Of a stretch of DNA of 64,000 nt, positions 46,476 to 56,052 are shown in pieces. The DNA comes from Prochlorococcus sp. AG-402-I21. GTDB taxonomy: Bacteria; Cyanobacteriota; Cyanobacteriia; PCC-6307; Cyanobiaceae. The notes under the pieces are model-generated. The model worked only from the letters and a program-made list of their open reading frames with translations, was not told the DNA's origin and ran no database searches. The stretch spans positions 186,001 through 250,000 of the forward strand of contig QCHZ01000002.1 in NCBI GenBank assembly GCA_003216955.1, in the 5' to 3' direction. The translations under genes were made by a program, and so were the position numbers. Each line of letters begins with the position of its first letter. The first letter of the stretch is position 1.

Positions 46476-46994
46476 TTAATCAAAAAACATCAAGCTCACA
46501 ACTTTTCCCATATCTTCAGCGCTATGACAACTACTCAATAATGTTTCACTATCATGGAATGCGAAACATATTAATTGATCACATCTGTTAATGATTTCTT
46601 GATTACATAGGCTACTTGCCATTGGCAAAGGTAAATCATTATTGTCTTCTTTCTCTATTAAATGCAAAACGTTACCAAGAAGATCCTTAACCTCTGCAGT
46701 TTGCCTATCAAGCGACTGAGGCAGCAAAACAGTTAGGAGAGAGGGATTAACATCTAAAACCGCTCTAATTACTGCAGCATTTACGCCTTGAGAACCTGAA
46801 GTAATTATCGAATGGCCCTCTTGAGCTAGAGACCTTGCTATTAATTCGACTACATGAATTGAAACTACAGGTACATGTCTGCTGCCCAAAAAAGCAATCC
46901 TTCTTTTTCCCTCGCTTTTCAACAAGGCCAATTCCTGAGCGAGAGTATCAACTCGTCCCAATGCAGGAAGGTCGAGTGATCGGCTCAAGGACAT
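46476..46994 (-). CDS. SLOG/lysine-decarboxylase-like Rossmann protein
   Basis: The 172-residue product has a Rossmann-like core. KRRIAFLGSRHVPVVSIHVVELIARSLAQEGHSIITSGSQGVNAAVIRAVLD recalls the nucleotide-binding GS/GxxG region of DprA and other SLOG-superfamily proteins, and LLTVLLPQSL is the next strand. It is shorter than DprA and lacks its winged-helix end. It may bind a nucleotide ligand; function unknown. The ATG start is followed 40 bases on by the upstream BioD-like gene, same strand. Confidence 0.7.
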   Translation of the reverse strand: MSLSRSLDLPALGRVDTLAQELALLKSEGKRRIAFLGSRHVPVVSIHVVELIARSLAQEGHSIITSGSQGVNAAVIRAVLDVNPSLLTVLLPQSLDRQTAEVKDLLGNVLHLIEKEDNNDLPLPMASSLCNQEIINRCDQLICFAFHDSETLLSSCHSAEDMGKVVSLMFFD

Positions 46995-47034
46995 CCTAAT
47001 TCAGATAATTTAAAGGTAGCCACTTTTTATGAAC

Positions 47035-48126
47035 TCAAGAAGAAATTCCTAAAGTTTTAAAGATTCGGTCAAGGTCACAATGTTCTTGTACTAAACGAAA
47101 AGCATAAGTAGCCTTGACTGTCTCATGAAGACGAACATGACCAAATGCTTGCTCTATAACCTCAACTGTTGAGAGTGTATCTCTATCAACTTTCAGCAGT
47201 GGAACATCTAACTCTTCTGATCTATTAATTAATTGAGGTAATGGTTCGCCAGCACCTGTCAATATTAAGCATTGAGTAGAAGCTTCCAAAGCCGCTAATT
47301 GGATATCTGTTCTATCAGCTCCTGTCACTACAGCCATATTACGCCTTCTTCGAAAAAATTCCATTGCAGAATTAACACTCATCGCTCCAATACTCAACGT
47401 CTCGACCATTAGCTCAAGCCTGTCAGAGCAACAAATAACTCGAGCATTTAAACGTCTCACCAATTCTTCAACAGTGACACTCCTTAACAAAGGTGACCTA
47501 GGCATTACTCCAAAAACATCTAAACCTAGTGACCTAAGAGATGGAACTATATTATCTTTTATATCTTTGATTTGATCAGGATTAACAGCATTTAAGACAA
47601 CACCACTTAAATGATCTCCTAATTGATTTTTAGCCTCCAATAAAGCTTCAACACTTCTACTATCTTGCCAAAAATGAGCGAGTAAAACTTTAGCGTTTAA
47701 ACCTTTAGCAAGTTGACTGAGACTTAATCCATACAAAAGTCCCTCATGCAAGCTACCTGCTGCTTCAAGAATATTTATAGCCTCACTGGAAGAGTTAAGT
47801 GATAACTTGAACTCATTAAATTTAGTCCCAGGGTCTAAGATATTCTCTTGAATCCTCTTTCTAGCAGTAGAGGCAGCCAAAAATTGAATGGAAGGTATTA
47901 AATTTTCATCAGATAATTGTAATGTCTCTCCTACAAACCTGACATCATCATCAATCATATCTTGAATGTCTCCTCTTTCAGAGACATTCAATTCAAGACT
48001 TGTGGCTAATGGTTTACCAAATCTAACCAAATGATTTGAAGCAGTTAAATTTCTTGCTATTCCAAGAACTAACGCTGACTTACCGCTAAATGGTTCACAT
48101 GATCCAATTAGAAAGGTCTTGCTCAT
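47035..48126 (-). CDS. BioD-like P-loop protein with DRTGG domain (phosphotransacetylase N-terminal type)
   Basis: The 363-residue product has a dethiobiotin-synthetase-like ATPase domain (about 1-215; P-loop-like GSCEPFSGKSALVLGIARNL) with VLLAHFWQDSRSVEALLEA and GVVLNAVNPDQI. A DRTGG domain follows (about 225-345; VTVEELVRRLNARVI, SIGAMSVNSAMEFFRRR, NMAVVTGADRTDIQLAALEAS). This matches the N-terminal part of some phosphotransacetylases without the catalytic Pta domain. It is likely a nucleotide-sensing regulator; actual role unknown. ATG start. Confidence 0.85.
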   Translation of the reverse strand: MSKTFLIGSCEPFSGKSALVLGIARNLTASNHLVRFGKPLATSLELNVSERGDIQDMIDDDVRFVGETLQLSDENLIPSIQFLAASTARKRIQENILDPGTKFNEFKLSLNSSSEAINILEAAGSLHEGLLYGLSLSQLAKGLNAKVLLAHFWQDSRSVEALLEAKNQLGDHLSGVVLNAVNPDQIKDIKDNIVPSLRSLGLDVFGVMPRSPLLRSVTVEELVRRLNARVICCSDRLELMVETLSIGAMSVNSAMEFFRRRRNMAVVTGADRTDIQLAALEASTQCLILTGAGEPLPQLINRSEELDVPLLKVDRDTLSTVEVIEQAFGHVRLHETVKATYAFRLVQEHCDLDRIFKTLGISS

Positions 48127-48275
48127 TAATTAAAGATCTATGTGAAATTAATATCTTTATAAGTTTAGGCTTTTTGAAAAAGTTCTCAACACTAAATCTG
48201 TATAAAATTCTCATTAGACAAATATTCTCCAGTAATTCCTAATTTTTTTGCAAGAAATACAATGGATTCAACTCA

Positions 48276-49028
48276 ATGAACAAAATCTTGTCAGACAACT
48301 CAAGGTTTAAAGGTTTAAGAATTGCCATAACTGGAGCGAATGGGAACCTTGGACAGTCACTTATTGAGGTACTGAAACAAAAAGGGGCTTATGTGGTTGG
48401 CCTAACTCATGAAAGAAAAAAAAATAATAGCGACTCTTCTAAAAGCAATCCGAATGAATGGATTCTTTGGTCCTGTGGAAAAGAAGAACTCCTTTCAAGC
48501 AGTCTTGCTAAGATTGACATTTTAATACTCAATCATGGGTTTAATCCAAAAGAAATGATTGATTCAAATGAAATAAATAAAGCGATAGAAATAAATTCCC
48601 TTAGTCATTGGAGATTAATAGAATTGTTTGATGATTTAGCGCTACTTAATAATACAAATAAATACAATCACAAGGAAGTATGGGTCAACACATCAGAGGC
48701 AGAGATTCAAATAGCTTTTAGTCCTGTATATGAAATAACAAAGCGACTAATAGGTGAACTCGTAAGTTTAAAAAAAGCTAAATTATTAATGGAAAAACGA
48801 AATTCTTTTATCATTAAAAAGTTAATCTTAGGTCCCTTTAAATCGAAATTAAACCCTCAGGGAATCATGAAACCTGAATTTGTAGCAAAAAAAATCATAC
48901 AAAAAGCAGAAAAAGGGGATTATTTAATAATAGTATCTCCCAATCCCATATCATATTTACTAATGCCAGTTGTTGAATCAATTAGAATATTATATTCAAG
49001 ATTTATAAATAAAATTTACTCTAATTAA
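48276..49028 (+). CDS. Short-chain dehydrogenase/reductase-like protein
   Basis: The 250-residue product has the SDR nucleotide motif IAITGANGNLGQSLIEVL (about 16-33), LILNHGFNPKE (NNAG-like position) and YEITKRLIGE (the Tyr-x-x-x-Lys pair, about 154-158). The usual Ser is replaced by a VNTSEAEI segment. The C-terminal stretch has a hydrophobic helix (YLLMPVVESIRILYS), suggesting membrane association. Substrate unknown. It starts with ATG and diverges from the BioD-like gene over 149 bases. Confidence 0.75.
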   Translation: MNKILSDNSRFKGLRIAITGANGNLGQSLIEVLKQKGAYVVGLTHERKKNNSDSSKSNPNEWILWSCGKEELLSSSLAKIDILILNHGFNPKEMIDSNEINKAIEINSLSHWRLIELFDDLALLNNTNKYNHKEVWVNTSEAEIQIAFSPVYEITKRLIGELVSLKKAKLLMEKRNSFIIKKLILGPFKSKLNPQGIMKPEFVAKKIIQKAEKGDYLIIVSPNPISYLLMPVVESIRILYSRFINKIYSN

Positions 49029-49044
49029 CCCCTTTAAAATAGAA

Positions 49045-49884
49045 TCAATCCCCTCTATCAGTTAGTATCTCGAAACCATTTTCAGTAACTAAGACAGTAT
49101 GCTCCCATTGAGCAGATAGATTTCCATCTTTTGTAATTACTGTCCATCCATCGCGGAGTGTCTTGCAGTATTTTGACCCAAGATTAATTATAGGTTCCAC
49201 TGCAATAGTCATTCCCTCTCTCAGAGTGACATTTGGCAAATCATTAGTTCTAAAATTAAACACTGAAGGTTCTTCGTGAAGATTCCTACCTACACCATGT
49301 CCAGTGTAATCTTCAACAACACTAAAACCGTTAGCTTTAACAAAATCTTCTATCGCTCCTGCAATATCAAGAAGTTTATTTTGTGGCTTTATTTGTTTTA
49401 TTCCAAGCATTAGAGCTTCTTTCGCAACTCTACTTAGTTCAATTGCTTCATCTGAAGTATTACCTACACAAATAGTTATACAACTATCTCCATGGTAACC
49501 ATTATAAAAAGCTCCGGTATCAACTTTGAGCAAATCTCCTTCATTAATAATTTTCTTCTTACTTGGTATTCCATGAACAACTTCGTTATTTATACTTGAA
49601 CATATGCTAGATGGAAAGCCATGATAACCTTTAAAACTTGGTACAGCATCAAGATCTCTTATACGTTTTTCTGCATATTTGTCTAGATCTAAAGTAGACA
49701 TTCCAGGTTTGACTAAATCTCTAATTTCACTCAATACAGTTGCAACTATTTTACTAGATTTGCGCATGATTTCTATCTCTCTTGAAGACTTAATTTCAAC
49801 TCCTCTCCTTTGTTTAATAACAGGTCCATTGTTAATATGGACTTTCGTTTTAGCAGAAGAAAGAAGATCAGAGAAAAGTTTCAT
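49045..49884 (-). CDS. map: Methionine aminopeptidase, type I
   Basis: It removes the initiator Met from nascent proteins. The 279-residue product has all five metal ligands: Asp in KVDTGAF and Asp in YHGDSCIT, His in [13 protein letters not shown], Glu in [10 protein letters not shown] and Glu in QWEHTVLV. An N-terminal extension of about 30 residues ([18 protein letters not shown]) precedes the pita-bread fold, as in other cyanobacterial forms. The ATG start is divergent from rplS across about 300 bases. Confidence 0.96.
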   Translation of the reverse strand: MKLFSDLLSSAKTKVHINNGPVIKQRRGVEIKSSREIEIMRKSSKIVATVLSEIRDLVKPGMSTLDLDKYAEKRIRDLDAVPSFKGYHGFPSSICSSINNEVVHGIPSKKKIINEGDLLKVDTGAFYNGYHGDSCITICVGNTSDEAIELSRVAKEALMLGIKQIKPQNKLLDIAGAIEDFVKANGFSVVEDYTGHGVGRNLHEEPSVFNFRTNDLPNVTLREGMTIAVEPIINLGSKYCKTLRDGWTVITKDGNLSAQWEHTVLVTENGFEILTDRGD

Positions 49885-50055
49885 TGTTTAGGAAAAAAGT
49901 AAAAATCTCAAAATTTGCTTTTTATTAACAAACTAATGATAGGTAAACCATCAAAAGGTTAGGGAAAGTTTTTATTAAAAAAATTCTTTTCTTTAATAAA
50001 ATTTCTACATTAAAGCAGAGGGCTCAAAGACTAATATTTTTTCAACTACCACTCA

Positions 50056-50100
50056 ATGGCTAAAAAAGCCAAATTGAAAATCTTGCTCAGACAGGGATGA
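50056..50100 (+). promoter_or_regulatory. Possible 14-codon leader peptide and hairpin before rplS
   Basis: In the 298-base map-rplS gap an ATG frame of 14 codons (starts MAKKAKLK, Lys-rich) ends 82 bases before rplS. Its first codons overlap an imperfect hairpin, CAATGGCT (50054-50061) with AGCCAAATTG (50067-50076), closed by a short A-loop. Ribosomal protein leaders are often regulatory, so this may be an L19 control element. Equally it may be chance. Nothing else identifiable lies in the gap apart from an AT-only stem near 49970-50005. Confidence 0.3.
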
Positions 50101-50182
50101 AAGGATCATATGTATAAAAAATTTTTAATTTGAGAAACCAGCGGTTACAATATGTGTTCGGCCAAATTAAGAGTAATTGGTG

Positions 50183-50671
50183 ATGACTGTTGATTCGAAA
50201 GAACTCTCATCAGAAGAGGTAAAAGTTGAAGATGAGTCAAATGCTCCAGAGGATTCTGGGGTAAAAAACGCTTCTGAAGAAAATTCTAAAGCAAAGAAAA
50301 TTTCAACCAAAAAGCTCTCTCCTGCAGAAATAATAAAGACTTTTGAAGCTGCACAACAAAACAAAGATCTCCCAGAAATATATGTGGGAGATACCGTTCG
50401 TGTTGGTGTCCGGATAAGTGAGGGTAATAAAGAAAGGGTCCAGCCTTACGAAGGTGTTGTAATAGCAAAGCGTCACGGAGGAATTCATCAAACAATCACA
50501 GTAAGGCGAATTTTCCAAGGGATAGGGGTTGAGAGAATTTTTCTAGTTCACAGTCCTCAAGTTGCATCCATTAAGGTTGAACGCCGAGGTAAAGTAAGAA
50601 GAGCGAAGCTTTTCTATCTGCGTGAGCGGGTGGGCAAAGCCACACGCGTAAAGCAGCGCTTCGACCGCTGA
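50183..50671 (+). CDS. rplS: Large-subunit ribosomal protein L19
   Basis: L19 lies at the 30S-50S interface. The 162-residue product has an acidic/Ser/Lys-rich extension (about 1-45), then the conserved core: [69 protein letters not shown] and [24 protein letters not shown] choose ATG 50183; in-frame TTG 50177 and GTG 50180 precede it. A GAG-type ribosome-binding site sits about nine bases upstream. tRNA-Trp follows 60 bases on. Confidence 0.96.
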   Translation: MTVDSKELSSEEVKVEDESNAPEDSGVKNASEENSKAKKISTKKLSPAEIIKTFEAAQQNKDLPEIYVGDTVRVGVRISEGNKERVQPYEGVVIAKRHGGIHQTITVRRIFQGIGVERIFLVHSPQVASIKVERRGKVRRAKLFYLRERVGKATRVKQRFDR

Positions 50672-50692
50672 GGTTTCGGCCTCCTCAATCAA

Positions 50693-50715
50693 AAGTCATT
50701 GTTCATCAATGACTT
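50693..50715 (+). terminator. Perfect hairpin between rplS and tRNA-Trp
   Basis: AAGTCATTG (50693-50701) pairs perfectly with CAATGACTT (50707-50715) around a 5-base loop. It lies 21 bases after the rplS stop and 16 bases before the tRNA. There is no T-run after it, so it may be an RNA-processing or 3'-end-stabilising hairpin rather than an intrinsic terminator. Confidence 0.45.
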
Positions 50716-50731
50716 AAAGGGTATATAAAAT

Positions 50732-50804
50732 GCGCCGTTAGTTCAGTTGGTAGAACGCAGGTCTCCAAAACCTGATGTCGGGGGTTCAAGTCCTCCACGG
50801 CGCG
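50732..50804 (+). tRNA. trnW: tRNA-Trp (anticodon CCA)
   Basis: The 73-base cloverleaf has acceptor arms GCGCCGT/ACGGCGC, a D arm GTTC...GAAC with AGTTGGTA in the loop, an anticodon stem GCAGG/CCTG(A) around TCTCCAAAA with anticodon CCA, a T arm GGGGG/CCTCC with the loop TTCAAGT, and discriminator G. The 3' CCA is not encoded. It shares orientation and probably a transcript with rplS. Confidence 0.97.
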
Positions 50805-50839
50805 TTCGAAAACCCTTTCTGCAGTTACTTTTTTAAAGA

Positions 50840-51028
50840 ATGGAGTTGGATCTTCAACCTGGCGATGTCGTAAAAGTTCTTGAGTCAGCCGCATTAGGCT
50901 GGGTCAGAGCTCGAGTTATTCGTGTAAAATCAGGTGGCCGTGTAGTAGTACAAAGCGACCAAGGCCGCGAGTTCACAGCTCGTGGGAATCAAGTTAGGCT
51001 TATAGAGCCTGCAGGTTTCCGTCCTTAA
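50840..51028 (+). CDS. Small conserved SH3/KOW-like beta-barrel protein
   Basis: The 62-residue product reads LDLQPGDVVKVLESAALGWVRARVIRVKSGGRVVVQSDQGREFTARGNQVRLIEP, an alternating-strand pattern like a small SH3-type barrel that could bind RNA or protein. The GC-richer sequence and regular strands argue for a real, well-expressed gene. Function unknown. It starts with ATG, 35 bases after tRNA-Trp. An inverted repeat (AACTCTCT 51063-51070 / AGAGAGTT 51081-51088) follows it and may mark a transcript end. Confidence 0.75.
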   Translation: MELDLQPGDVVKVLESAALGWVRARVIRVKSGGRVVVQSDQGREFTARGNQVRLIEPAGFRP

Positions 51029-51234
51029 AAGTCTTCTACTTATTTAGTTTTATTTCATAAGCAACTCTCTTTAACGTAATAGAGAGTTAGCTTGATGAAA
51101 AAATCTTACAAAAATAGTTTTTAAGTCAACAATATTAATCCATAGTTGACTAGAAGGCATTTATAGGATGATACTCATTGGGGCAATACTAAGGATTCTT
51201 ATGAAAGTTAAAATCCTTTTTAAAGTCTAAAACT

Positions 51235-51308
51235 GGGACCGTAGTTCAACTGGTTAGAGCACCGCCCTGTCACGGCGGAAGTTGCGGGTTCGAATCCCGT
51301 CGGTCCCG
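51235..51308 (+). tRNA. trnD: tRNA-Asp (anticodon GTC)
   Basis: The 74-base cloverleaf has acceptor arms GGGACCG/CGGTCCC, D arm GTTC..GAGC with AACTGGTTA, anticodon stem CCGCC/GGCGG around CTGTCAC with anticodon GTC, T arm GCGGG/CCCGT with loop TTCGAAT, and discriminator G. No encoded CCA. gltX begins only about 21 bases later, so the tRNA lies in or next to the gltX leader. Confidence 0.97.
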
Positions 51309-51329
51309 TATCTAAATCAAATTAGAACT

Positions 51330-52760
51330 TTGACAGTTAGGGTAAGATTGGCACCAAGTCCAACTGGAACATTACATCTAGGAACAGCTAGAACGGCACT
51401 TTTTAACTGGCTATTTGCGAAAAAAGAAGGTGGAACTTTTCTCTTACGAATTGAAGATACTGATACTGAACGATCAAAAGAAGAGTATATAAAAAATATA
51501 TATGATGGACTGAAGTGGCTAGGAATTAATTGGGATGAACACCCTATCATTCAAAGTGAAAGAGTAAATGAACATAAAAAAATAATAAAAACACTTATCG
51601 AAAAAGGGTTTGCGTATAGGTGTTATGTATCAGAATCTGAACTAGATGAAATGAGAGAAACTCAAAAAAGAAATGGTTTAGCTCCAAAATACGATAATAG
51701 ACATAGAAATTTAACTCCAGAAGAAGAATCAGAATTTATAAATGCGGGAAGAGAACCTGTTATCAGATTCAAAATTAGTGATCAAGAATTAATTTCATGG
51801 AATGACTTAATTCGAGGGCAAATGACTTGGAGTGGAAAAGATTTGGGCGGTGACATGGTCATTGCAAGAAGAGCACCAGCAAATTCAATTGGCGATCCCT
51901 TATATAACTTAGTGGTTGTGGCTGATGATTCAGTAATGAAAATTTCCCATGTAATAAGGGGTGAGGATCATCTTGCAAATACAGCGAAGCAGATTCTTCT
52001 TTACAAAGCTCTAGATCTCAAAGTTCCAGTTTTCGCTCATACTCCATTGATTCTTAATTCTGAAGGTAAAAAACTTTCAAAAAGGGATGGTGTGACTTCA
52101 ATTTCTGAATTCAAGAAAATGGGGTATACGTCTGAGGCAATGGCAAATTATATGACTCTACTTGGTTGGTCTGTGCCAGAGGGCATAAATGAAAGGTTCA
52201 AAATTTCAGAAATTTCAGAGATTTTTAGTTTCAAAAAGGTTAATAAATCCTCAGCAAAATTTGATTGGGACAAATTGAACTGGCTCAATTCTCAAGTAAT
52301 ACATGAGATGTCAGACGAAACCATTTTAGAAAATTTAGACCCTTTGTTTAAGGAGAATGGATGGAGTTTACCTAGTAAAGAATGGGGAATCCACTTAGTA
52401 CATTTAATTGGGCCATCTATGATTGTTATTAACGATGGAGTTGAACAAGCTAAACCTTTCTTTGAAGAGCCAGAATTAAATAATGATGGGAAATACCAAT
52501 TAGAAATAAATGAATCAAAAGAAATTTTAAAGTTTATTCTTGAAAAGCTTGAAAACTTAGATGCAGCATTATTTAGTAAAGAGGAAGCCCTTGACTTAAT
52601 CAATCAAGCAATAACGAACTGCCAAGTTAAAAAAGGTCTTGTTATGAAAAGCATCAGAGCTGCACTTTTTGGAACTCTCAGTGGTCCTGATTTAATTCAA
52701 AGTTGGATTTTACTCTCAAGATTCTGTAAAGATAGACCCCGAATCAGTCGGTTTATCTAA
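51330..52760 (+). CDS. gltX: Glutamyl-tRNA synthetase
   Basis: It charges tRNA-Glu, the substrate of both protein synthesis and the C5 tetrapyrrole pathway. The 476-residue class I enzyme has HIGH-type motif [13 protein letters not shown] (about 7-19), [10 protein letters not shown], the KMSKS-type [10 protein letters not shown] and a helical anticodon-binding C-terminus. The start is TTG 51330, since the family begins [11 protein letters not shown]; any earlier start would read into tRNA-Asp. The 3' end overlaps the convergent antiporter by 45 bases. Confidence 0.95.
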   Translation: MTVRVRLAPSPTGTLHLGTARTALFNWLFAKKEGGTFLLRIEDTDTERSKEEYIKNIYDGLKWLGINWDEHPIIQSERVNEHKKIIKTLIEKGFAYRCYVSESELDEMRETQKRNGLAPKYDNRHRNLTPEEESEFINAGREPVIRFKISDQELISWNDLIRGQMTWSGKDLGGDMVIARRAPANSIGDPLYNLVVVADDSVMKISHVIRGEDHLANTAKQILLYKALDLKVPVFAHTPLILNSEGKKLSKRDGVTSISEFKKMGYTSEAMANYMTLLGWSVPEGINERFKISEISEIFSFKKVNKSSAKFDWDKLNWLNSQVIHEMSDETILENLDPLFKENGWSLPSKEWGIHLVHLIGPSMIVINDGVEQAKPFFEEPELNNDGKYQLEINESKEILKFILEKLENLDAALFSKEEALDLINQAITNCQVKKGLVMKSIRAALFGTLSGPDLIQSWILLSRFCKDRPRISRFI

Positions 52761-53960
52761 ATCTTTATCTTCATCCAATAAACCCAACATTTTTGCTAGA
52801 GGTTGCGCTGTTAAACCTTGAATACCTACTGTCATTAATATCGTCAAAAAAACTAAACCTTGAAGTTTTCCAGCCCCTAAAACGCCTGCTTGCTCCAATC
52901 TGATAGAGAATAAAGAAGCCACTGCTGCAGTAACTATTCCACGGGGAGCCAACCATCCAAGAAACAATCTTTGTTTATTATCAAGAGGCAATCCATAAGT
53001 TGCTATAGATACAGCTATTGGTCTTACTATGATCATCAAAAAAAGTACGCAAGTTATACCTCCCCACCCCAAAGGGCTCAATTCCCCCCATGAAACATCT
53101 GCTGCTAGTAAAGGGAAAAGCATAGTTATTGCTAACTGAGCTAATTCTCTTATTAATTTATCAAGTTCATTCGCCTGCGTAGAAGGTCTTTGTCCTACAA
53201 CAAACCCTGCTGCAACAGATGCGGGCAATCCTGATTCAGGTAATAACCATTCGCATACTCCATAAAGCAAGAAAATCACTCCAAGTGTCAATTGCAATCT
53301 AATCCCTATATAAGGCTCAGAGCGTAAGCGCTTCAAACCTTCTGAAAGCAATAGGCCTGCGATTGATCCAAATAAAACTCCTCCTCCAAGCCTTGAAAGC
53401 AAACCCAGAAATAGCTCTCTCCAGCCATGCAAATCTCCAACAACAAGCTCTAGCAACAAAAGTGCAAGCACTGCCCCAATAGGTTCGAGTATCAATCCTT
53501 CAGCTTCAAGAACATCACTCAATGGTGATGCAAGTCGTATTTGTCGAACTAATGGAGTTATAACAGTTGGTCCAGTAGCAAGCACAATTGCACTGTAAAC
53601 ACCTGCTACTGACCAACCAAGTCCTGCAAACCAATGAGCAGCAAGGAAGCCAGCTGCCAATGAAATAATTAATCTAATTGAAGAAATTCTTAGAACTATT
53701 GACTTGATTGCCCCTCCAGGAAATCGAAGATTTAATCCACCATCAAATAAAACAAGACTGACCAATAAACCAACTATTGTTTCCAACCCTTTTCCTAGAT
53801 CTAAAGGTTCAACCAATCCAAGACCTGATCTACCAATCAACAAGCCTGATAGCAGCAATAAAACCACCCCAGGAAGCCCTGTTAGCACTGATAGTAATCT
53901 TGCTCCAGCTCCAGAAAAAACTGTGATGCCCCAGAGCAAGCCCAGCCTCTCAGGAGTCAT
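52716..53960 (-). CDS. Na+/H+ antiporter, CPA1 type
   Basis: The 414-residue integral membrane protein has about twelve helices, with the family helix [17 protein letters not shown] and the [10 protein letters not shown] ion-site segment (a variant of the TDP/NDP motif), followed by [23 protein letters not shown] and [23 protein letters not shown]. It exchanges Na+ (or K+) for H+. The 3' coding end overlaps gltX for 45 bases on the opposite strand. ATG start. Confidence 0.9.
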   Translation of the reverse strand: MTPERLGLLWGITVFSGAGARLLSVLTGLPGVVLLLLSGLLIGRSGLGLVEPLDLGKGLETIVGLLVSLVLFDGGLNLRFPGGAIKSIVLRISSIRLIISLAAGFLAAHWFAGLGWSVAGVYSAIVLATGPTVITPLVRQIRLASPLSDVLEAEGLILEPIGAVLALLLLELVVGDLHGWRELFLGLLSRLGGGVLFGSIAGLLLSEGLKRLRSEPYIGIRLQLTLGVIFLLYGVCEWLLPESGLPASVAAGFVVGQRPSTQANELDKLIRELAQLAITMLFPLLAADVSWGELSPLGWGGITCVLFLMIIVRPIAVSIATYGLPLDNKQRLFLGWLAPRGIVTAAVASLFSIRLEQAGVLGAGKLQGLVFLTILMTVGIQGLTAQPLAKMLGLLDEDKDLDKPTDSGSIFTES

Positions 53961-54131
53961 AAATAACTAGCAATGAAGACATAAGTGAGTATCCATTAAA
54001 TCTACTTAAGAAAATAAATAATTTAATAAGCTGATTTTACTTACATTTTCTTATAGAGTAGCAACCCTTTCAATCCAAATATTATTTATACATTCTAATT
54101 TAGAAAATAACTGACAAAACCTATTAAAAAA

Positions 54132-54668
54132 TTACAGCTCAAATCTTCTCAAGAAAGATTGATTAGGCATATAAAGAGGATGACGTGGGTTACCTTTTTT
54201 ACTTAGGCCAAGACTTAAAACACGTTTAGAATAATTATTTTCTTTTGACTTCAAATTTGAGAAATTTTTAATTAATTTTAGGACTTCATAATTACGCCCA
54301 TGTAGTTGACCATTATCACCCCATCCTAACCACAAGTCACAATTGATATTTTCCCTCCAAAATTCTAATGATTTTAAAGTGATTAAATCATTTTTTTCCC
54401 CAACAGGATCACTACTTTTTGATAATTGAATAGGAGACTTAGAAATCAGTCCAAAAAGATTAATTATATAAATATTTTTATAATTCCATCTCGCACTAAA
54501 ATTAATAATCCTTATGAGAGTTCTGTCGTTATTTGATGAATTGGCTTTTGAAGGATTAAGACCAATAAAAACTACCGACTTTTCACCACTTAATAAGTCT
54601 CTTTTTAAAATCCATCGATAAGACCCACATTCACTAAATAAGCAAAATGACAACCAAAAACTTTTCAA
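54132..54668 (-). CDS. DUF1643 family protein
   Basis: The 178-residue product contains the family core SYRWILKRDL, VVFIGLNPSKANSSNNDRTLIRIINFSARW, IYIINLFGL and LWLGWGDNGQLHGRNYEVL. DUF1643 proteins are small, sporadically distributed and of unknown function, often in accessory or phage-linked DNA. The first few residues before YRWIL may be beyond the true start. ATG start; it lies in an AT-rich stretch between the antiporter and the Hli gene. Confidence 0.82.
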   Translation of the reverse strand: MKSFWLSFCLFSECGSYRWILKRDLLSGEKSVVFIGLNPSKANSSNNDRTLIRIINFSARWNYKNIYIINLFGLISKSPIQLSKSSDPVGEKNDLITLKSLEFWRENINCDLWLGWGDNGQLHGRNYEVLKLIKNFSNLKSKENNYSKRVLSLGLSKKGNPRHPLYMPNQSFLRRFEL

Positions 54669-54697
54669 TAAAATTCATTATAAGACGTATATTTTTT

Positions 54698-54880
54698 TTA
54701 ACCAGAAACAATTAAATTTGATATTAAAAAAATTGTCAATATAATAATCAAACCTGCTATTGCTATTCGGCCGTTCCATATTTCAGCTTGAGGAGTGAAT
54801 CCTCTTTTCCATGAATTCAGTTCACTTGAACTTGCAATCCTGGTGGATTTATTTTCTTCGTTTACTTCCTTTAAAGACAT
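54698..54880 (-). CDS. hli: High-light-inducible protein
   Basis: The 60-residue product has a polar N-terminus and one membrane helix carrying the chlorophyll-binding signature AEIWNGRIAIAGL (E-x-x-N-G-R), then a hydrophobic LIIILTIFLISNLIV. Hli proteins bind chlorophyll and carotenoid and protect photosystem assembly. Prochlorococcus has many copies. It starts with ATG and lies 28 bases downstream of tsaD on the same strand. Confidence 0.93.
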   Translation of the reverse strand: MSLKEVNEENKSTRIASSSELNSWKRGFTPQAEIWNGRIAIAGLIIILTIFLISNLIVSG

Positions 54881-54908
54881 AATAAAAATTAAAAGCTAAA
54901 AATATAGA

Positions 54909-55979
54909 TTAAAAAGGAGGTTTAGAATCATAAAGCAAGTCAGATTTTTCTAAAGGCCAACGAGCGGAAACACCTAATTCCATTGAACTGTAAATATTGT
55001 TAGATGATAATCTTAACAAAGCTGCTGCCCCAATCATTGCTGCATTATCAGTACAAAATTCCATTGGTGCAAGGGTAATATTAATTGAATTTTCTGATGC
55101 TTTTGCAAGCATCATGTCCCTTAATCTCACATTTGCGGCAACCCCACCTACTAAGACAAGAGAGTTTAGGCCTTGATCAAGGGCACATCGAAAACTCCTC
55201 TCTACTAAAACCTCAGCCACAACGTATTCAAAACTTGCAGCAATATCCTCTATTGGTAATTTTTTATTTTCTGACCTGATTTTTTCAATCTGGCGAAATA
55301 CAGCAGTTTTTAAGCCACTAAAAGAAAAGTCATATGGATAAAAACCACCTTCAGGTTTAGAAACTCTCCCTTTTGGGAATAAGAACTTTTTGGGATCTCC
55401 AGATTTAGCTATTTTTTGAATTGCTGGCCCCCCTGGATATGAAAGTCCCAGAAGTCTTGCAACCTTATCGAAAGCTTCTCCAGCTGCATCATCATGACTT
55501 CTACCGAGACGTTGATACTTATGTTGAATATCTACTTTTATTAATTCAGTATGACCTCCACTAACTAATAAGACTAAGAAAGGAGGTTTAGGATGATTTT
55601 CTGACAAGTATATTGATGAAAGATGTCCCTCTAGATGATGAATTCCTAAAAATGGAATTTGATGCAAATTAGCTAAAGTTCGTGCAGTGATAGATCCGAC
55701 CATAAGTGAACCTGCTAATCCTGGAGTCACAGTTGCCGCGACAGCATCTATATCTTTTATCTGCAACTTTGATTTTTCAAAAACCTTTTCAATTAAAAAT
55801 GGGAGATTTTCCAAATGTCTTCTTGAAGCAATTTCTGGAACCACTCCACCCCAATTAGCATGTTCTTCAATTTGTGAAGCTATTTCATTTGCTATCAAAT
55901 CAATATTTCCTTTTTCATCAGAAACTAAAGCCGCCGCTGACTCGTCACAACTTGTTTCGAGGGATAAAATTATTGGCAT
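54909..55979 (-). CDS. tsaD: tRNA N6-adenosine threonylcarbamoyltransferase
   Basis: It installs t6A37 in ANN-decoding tRNAs. The 356-residue ASKHA-fold product starts [16 protein letters not shown], has the Fe-binding His pair in [11 protein letters not shown] (about H111 and H115), [19 protein letters not shown]-like [16 protein letters not shown], and [13 protein letters not shown]. Length is standard. ATG start; divergent from psaF across about 73 bases that must contain both promoters. Confidence 0.96.
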   Translation of the reverse strand: MPIILSLETSCDESAAALVSDEKGNIDLIANEIASQIEEHANWGGVVPEIASRRHLENLPFLIEKVFEKSKLQIKDIDAVAATVTPGLAGSLMVGSITARTLANLHQIPFLGIHHLEGHLSSIYLSENHPKPPFLVLLVSGGHTELIKVDIQHKYQRLGRSHDDAAGEAFDKVARLLGLSYPGGPAIQKIAKSGDPKKFLFPKGRVSKPEGGFYPYDFSFSGLKTAVFRQIEKIRSENKKLPIEDIAASFEYVVAEVLVERSFRCALDQGLNSLVLVGGVAANVRLRDMMLAKASENSINITLAPMEFCTDNAAMIGAAALLRLSSNNIYSSMELGVSARWPLEKSDLLYDSKPPF

Positions 55980-56052
55980 TTATAGCTAGTGATCAACTAA
56001 GTTTAGTATTGAAATCCCATTAAAACAGGGAAACAGATAAAAATCAGAACTC

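Noticed and set aside
51282-51329. Upstream extension of gltX starting inside tRNA-Asp
   Set aside because: The extra residues come from tRNA sequence; the conserved N-terminus begins at 51330.
53704-53970. 88-codon plus-strand frame opposite the Na+/H+ antiporter start
   Set aside because: Pro/Ser/Asn-rich reverse complement of hydrophobic codons; no independent support.
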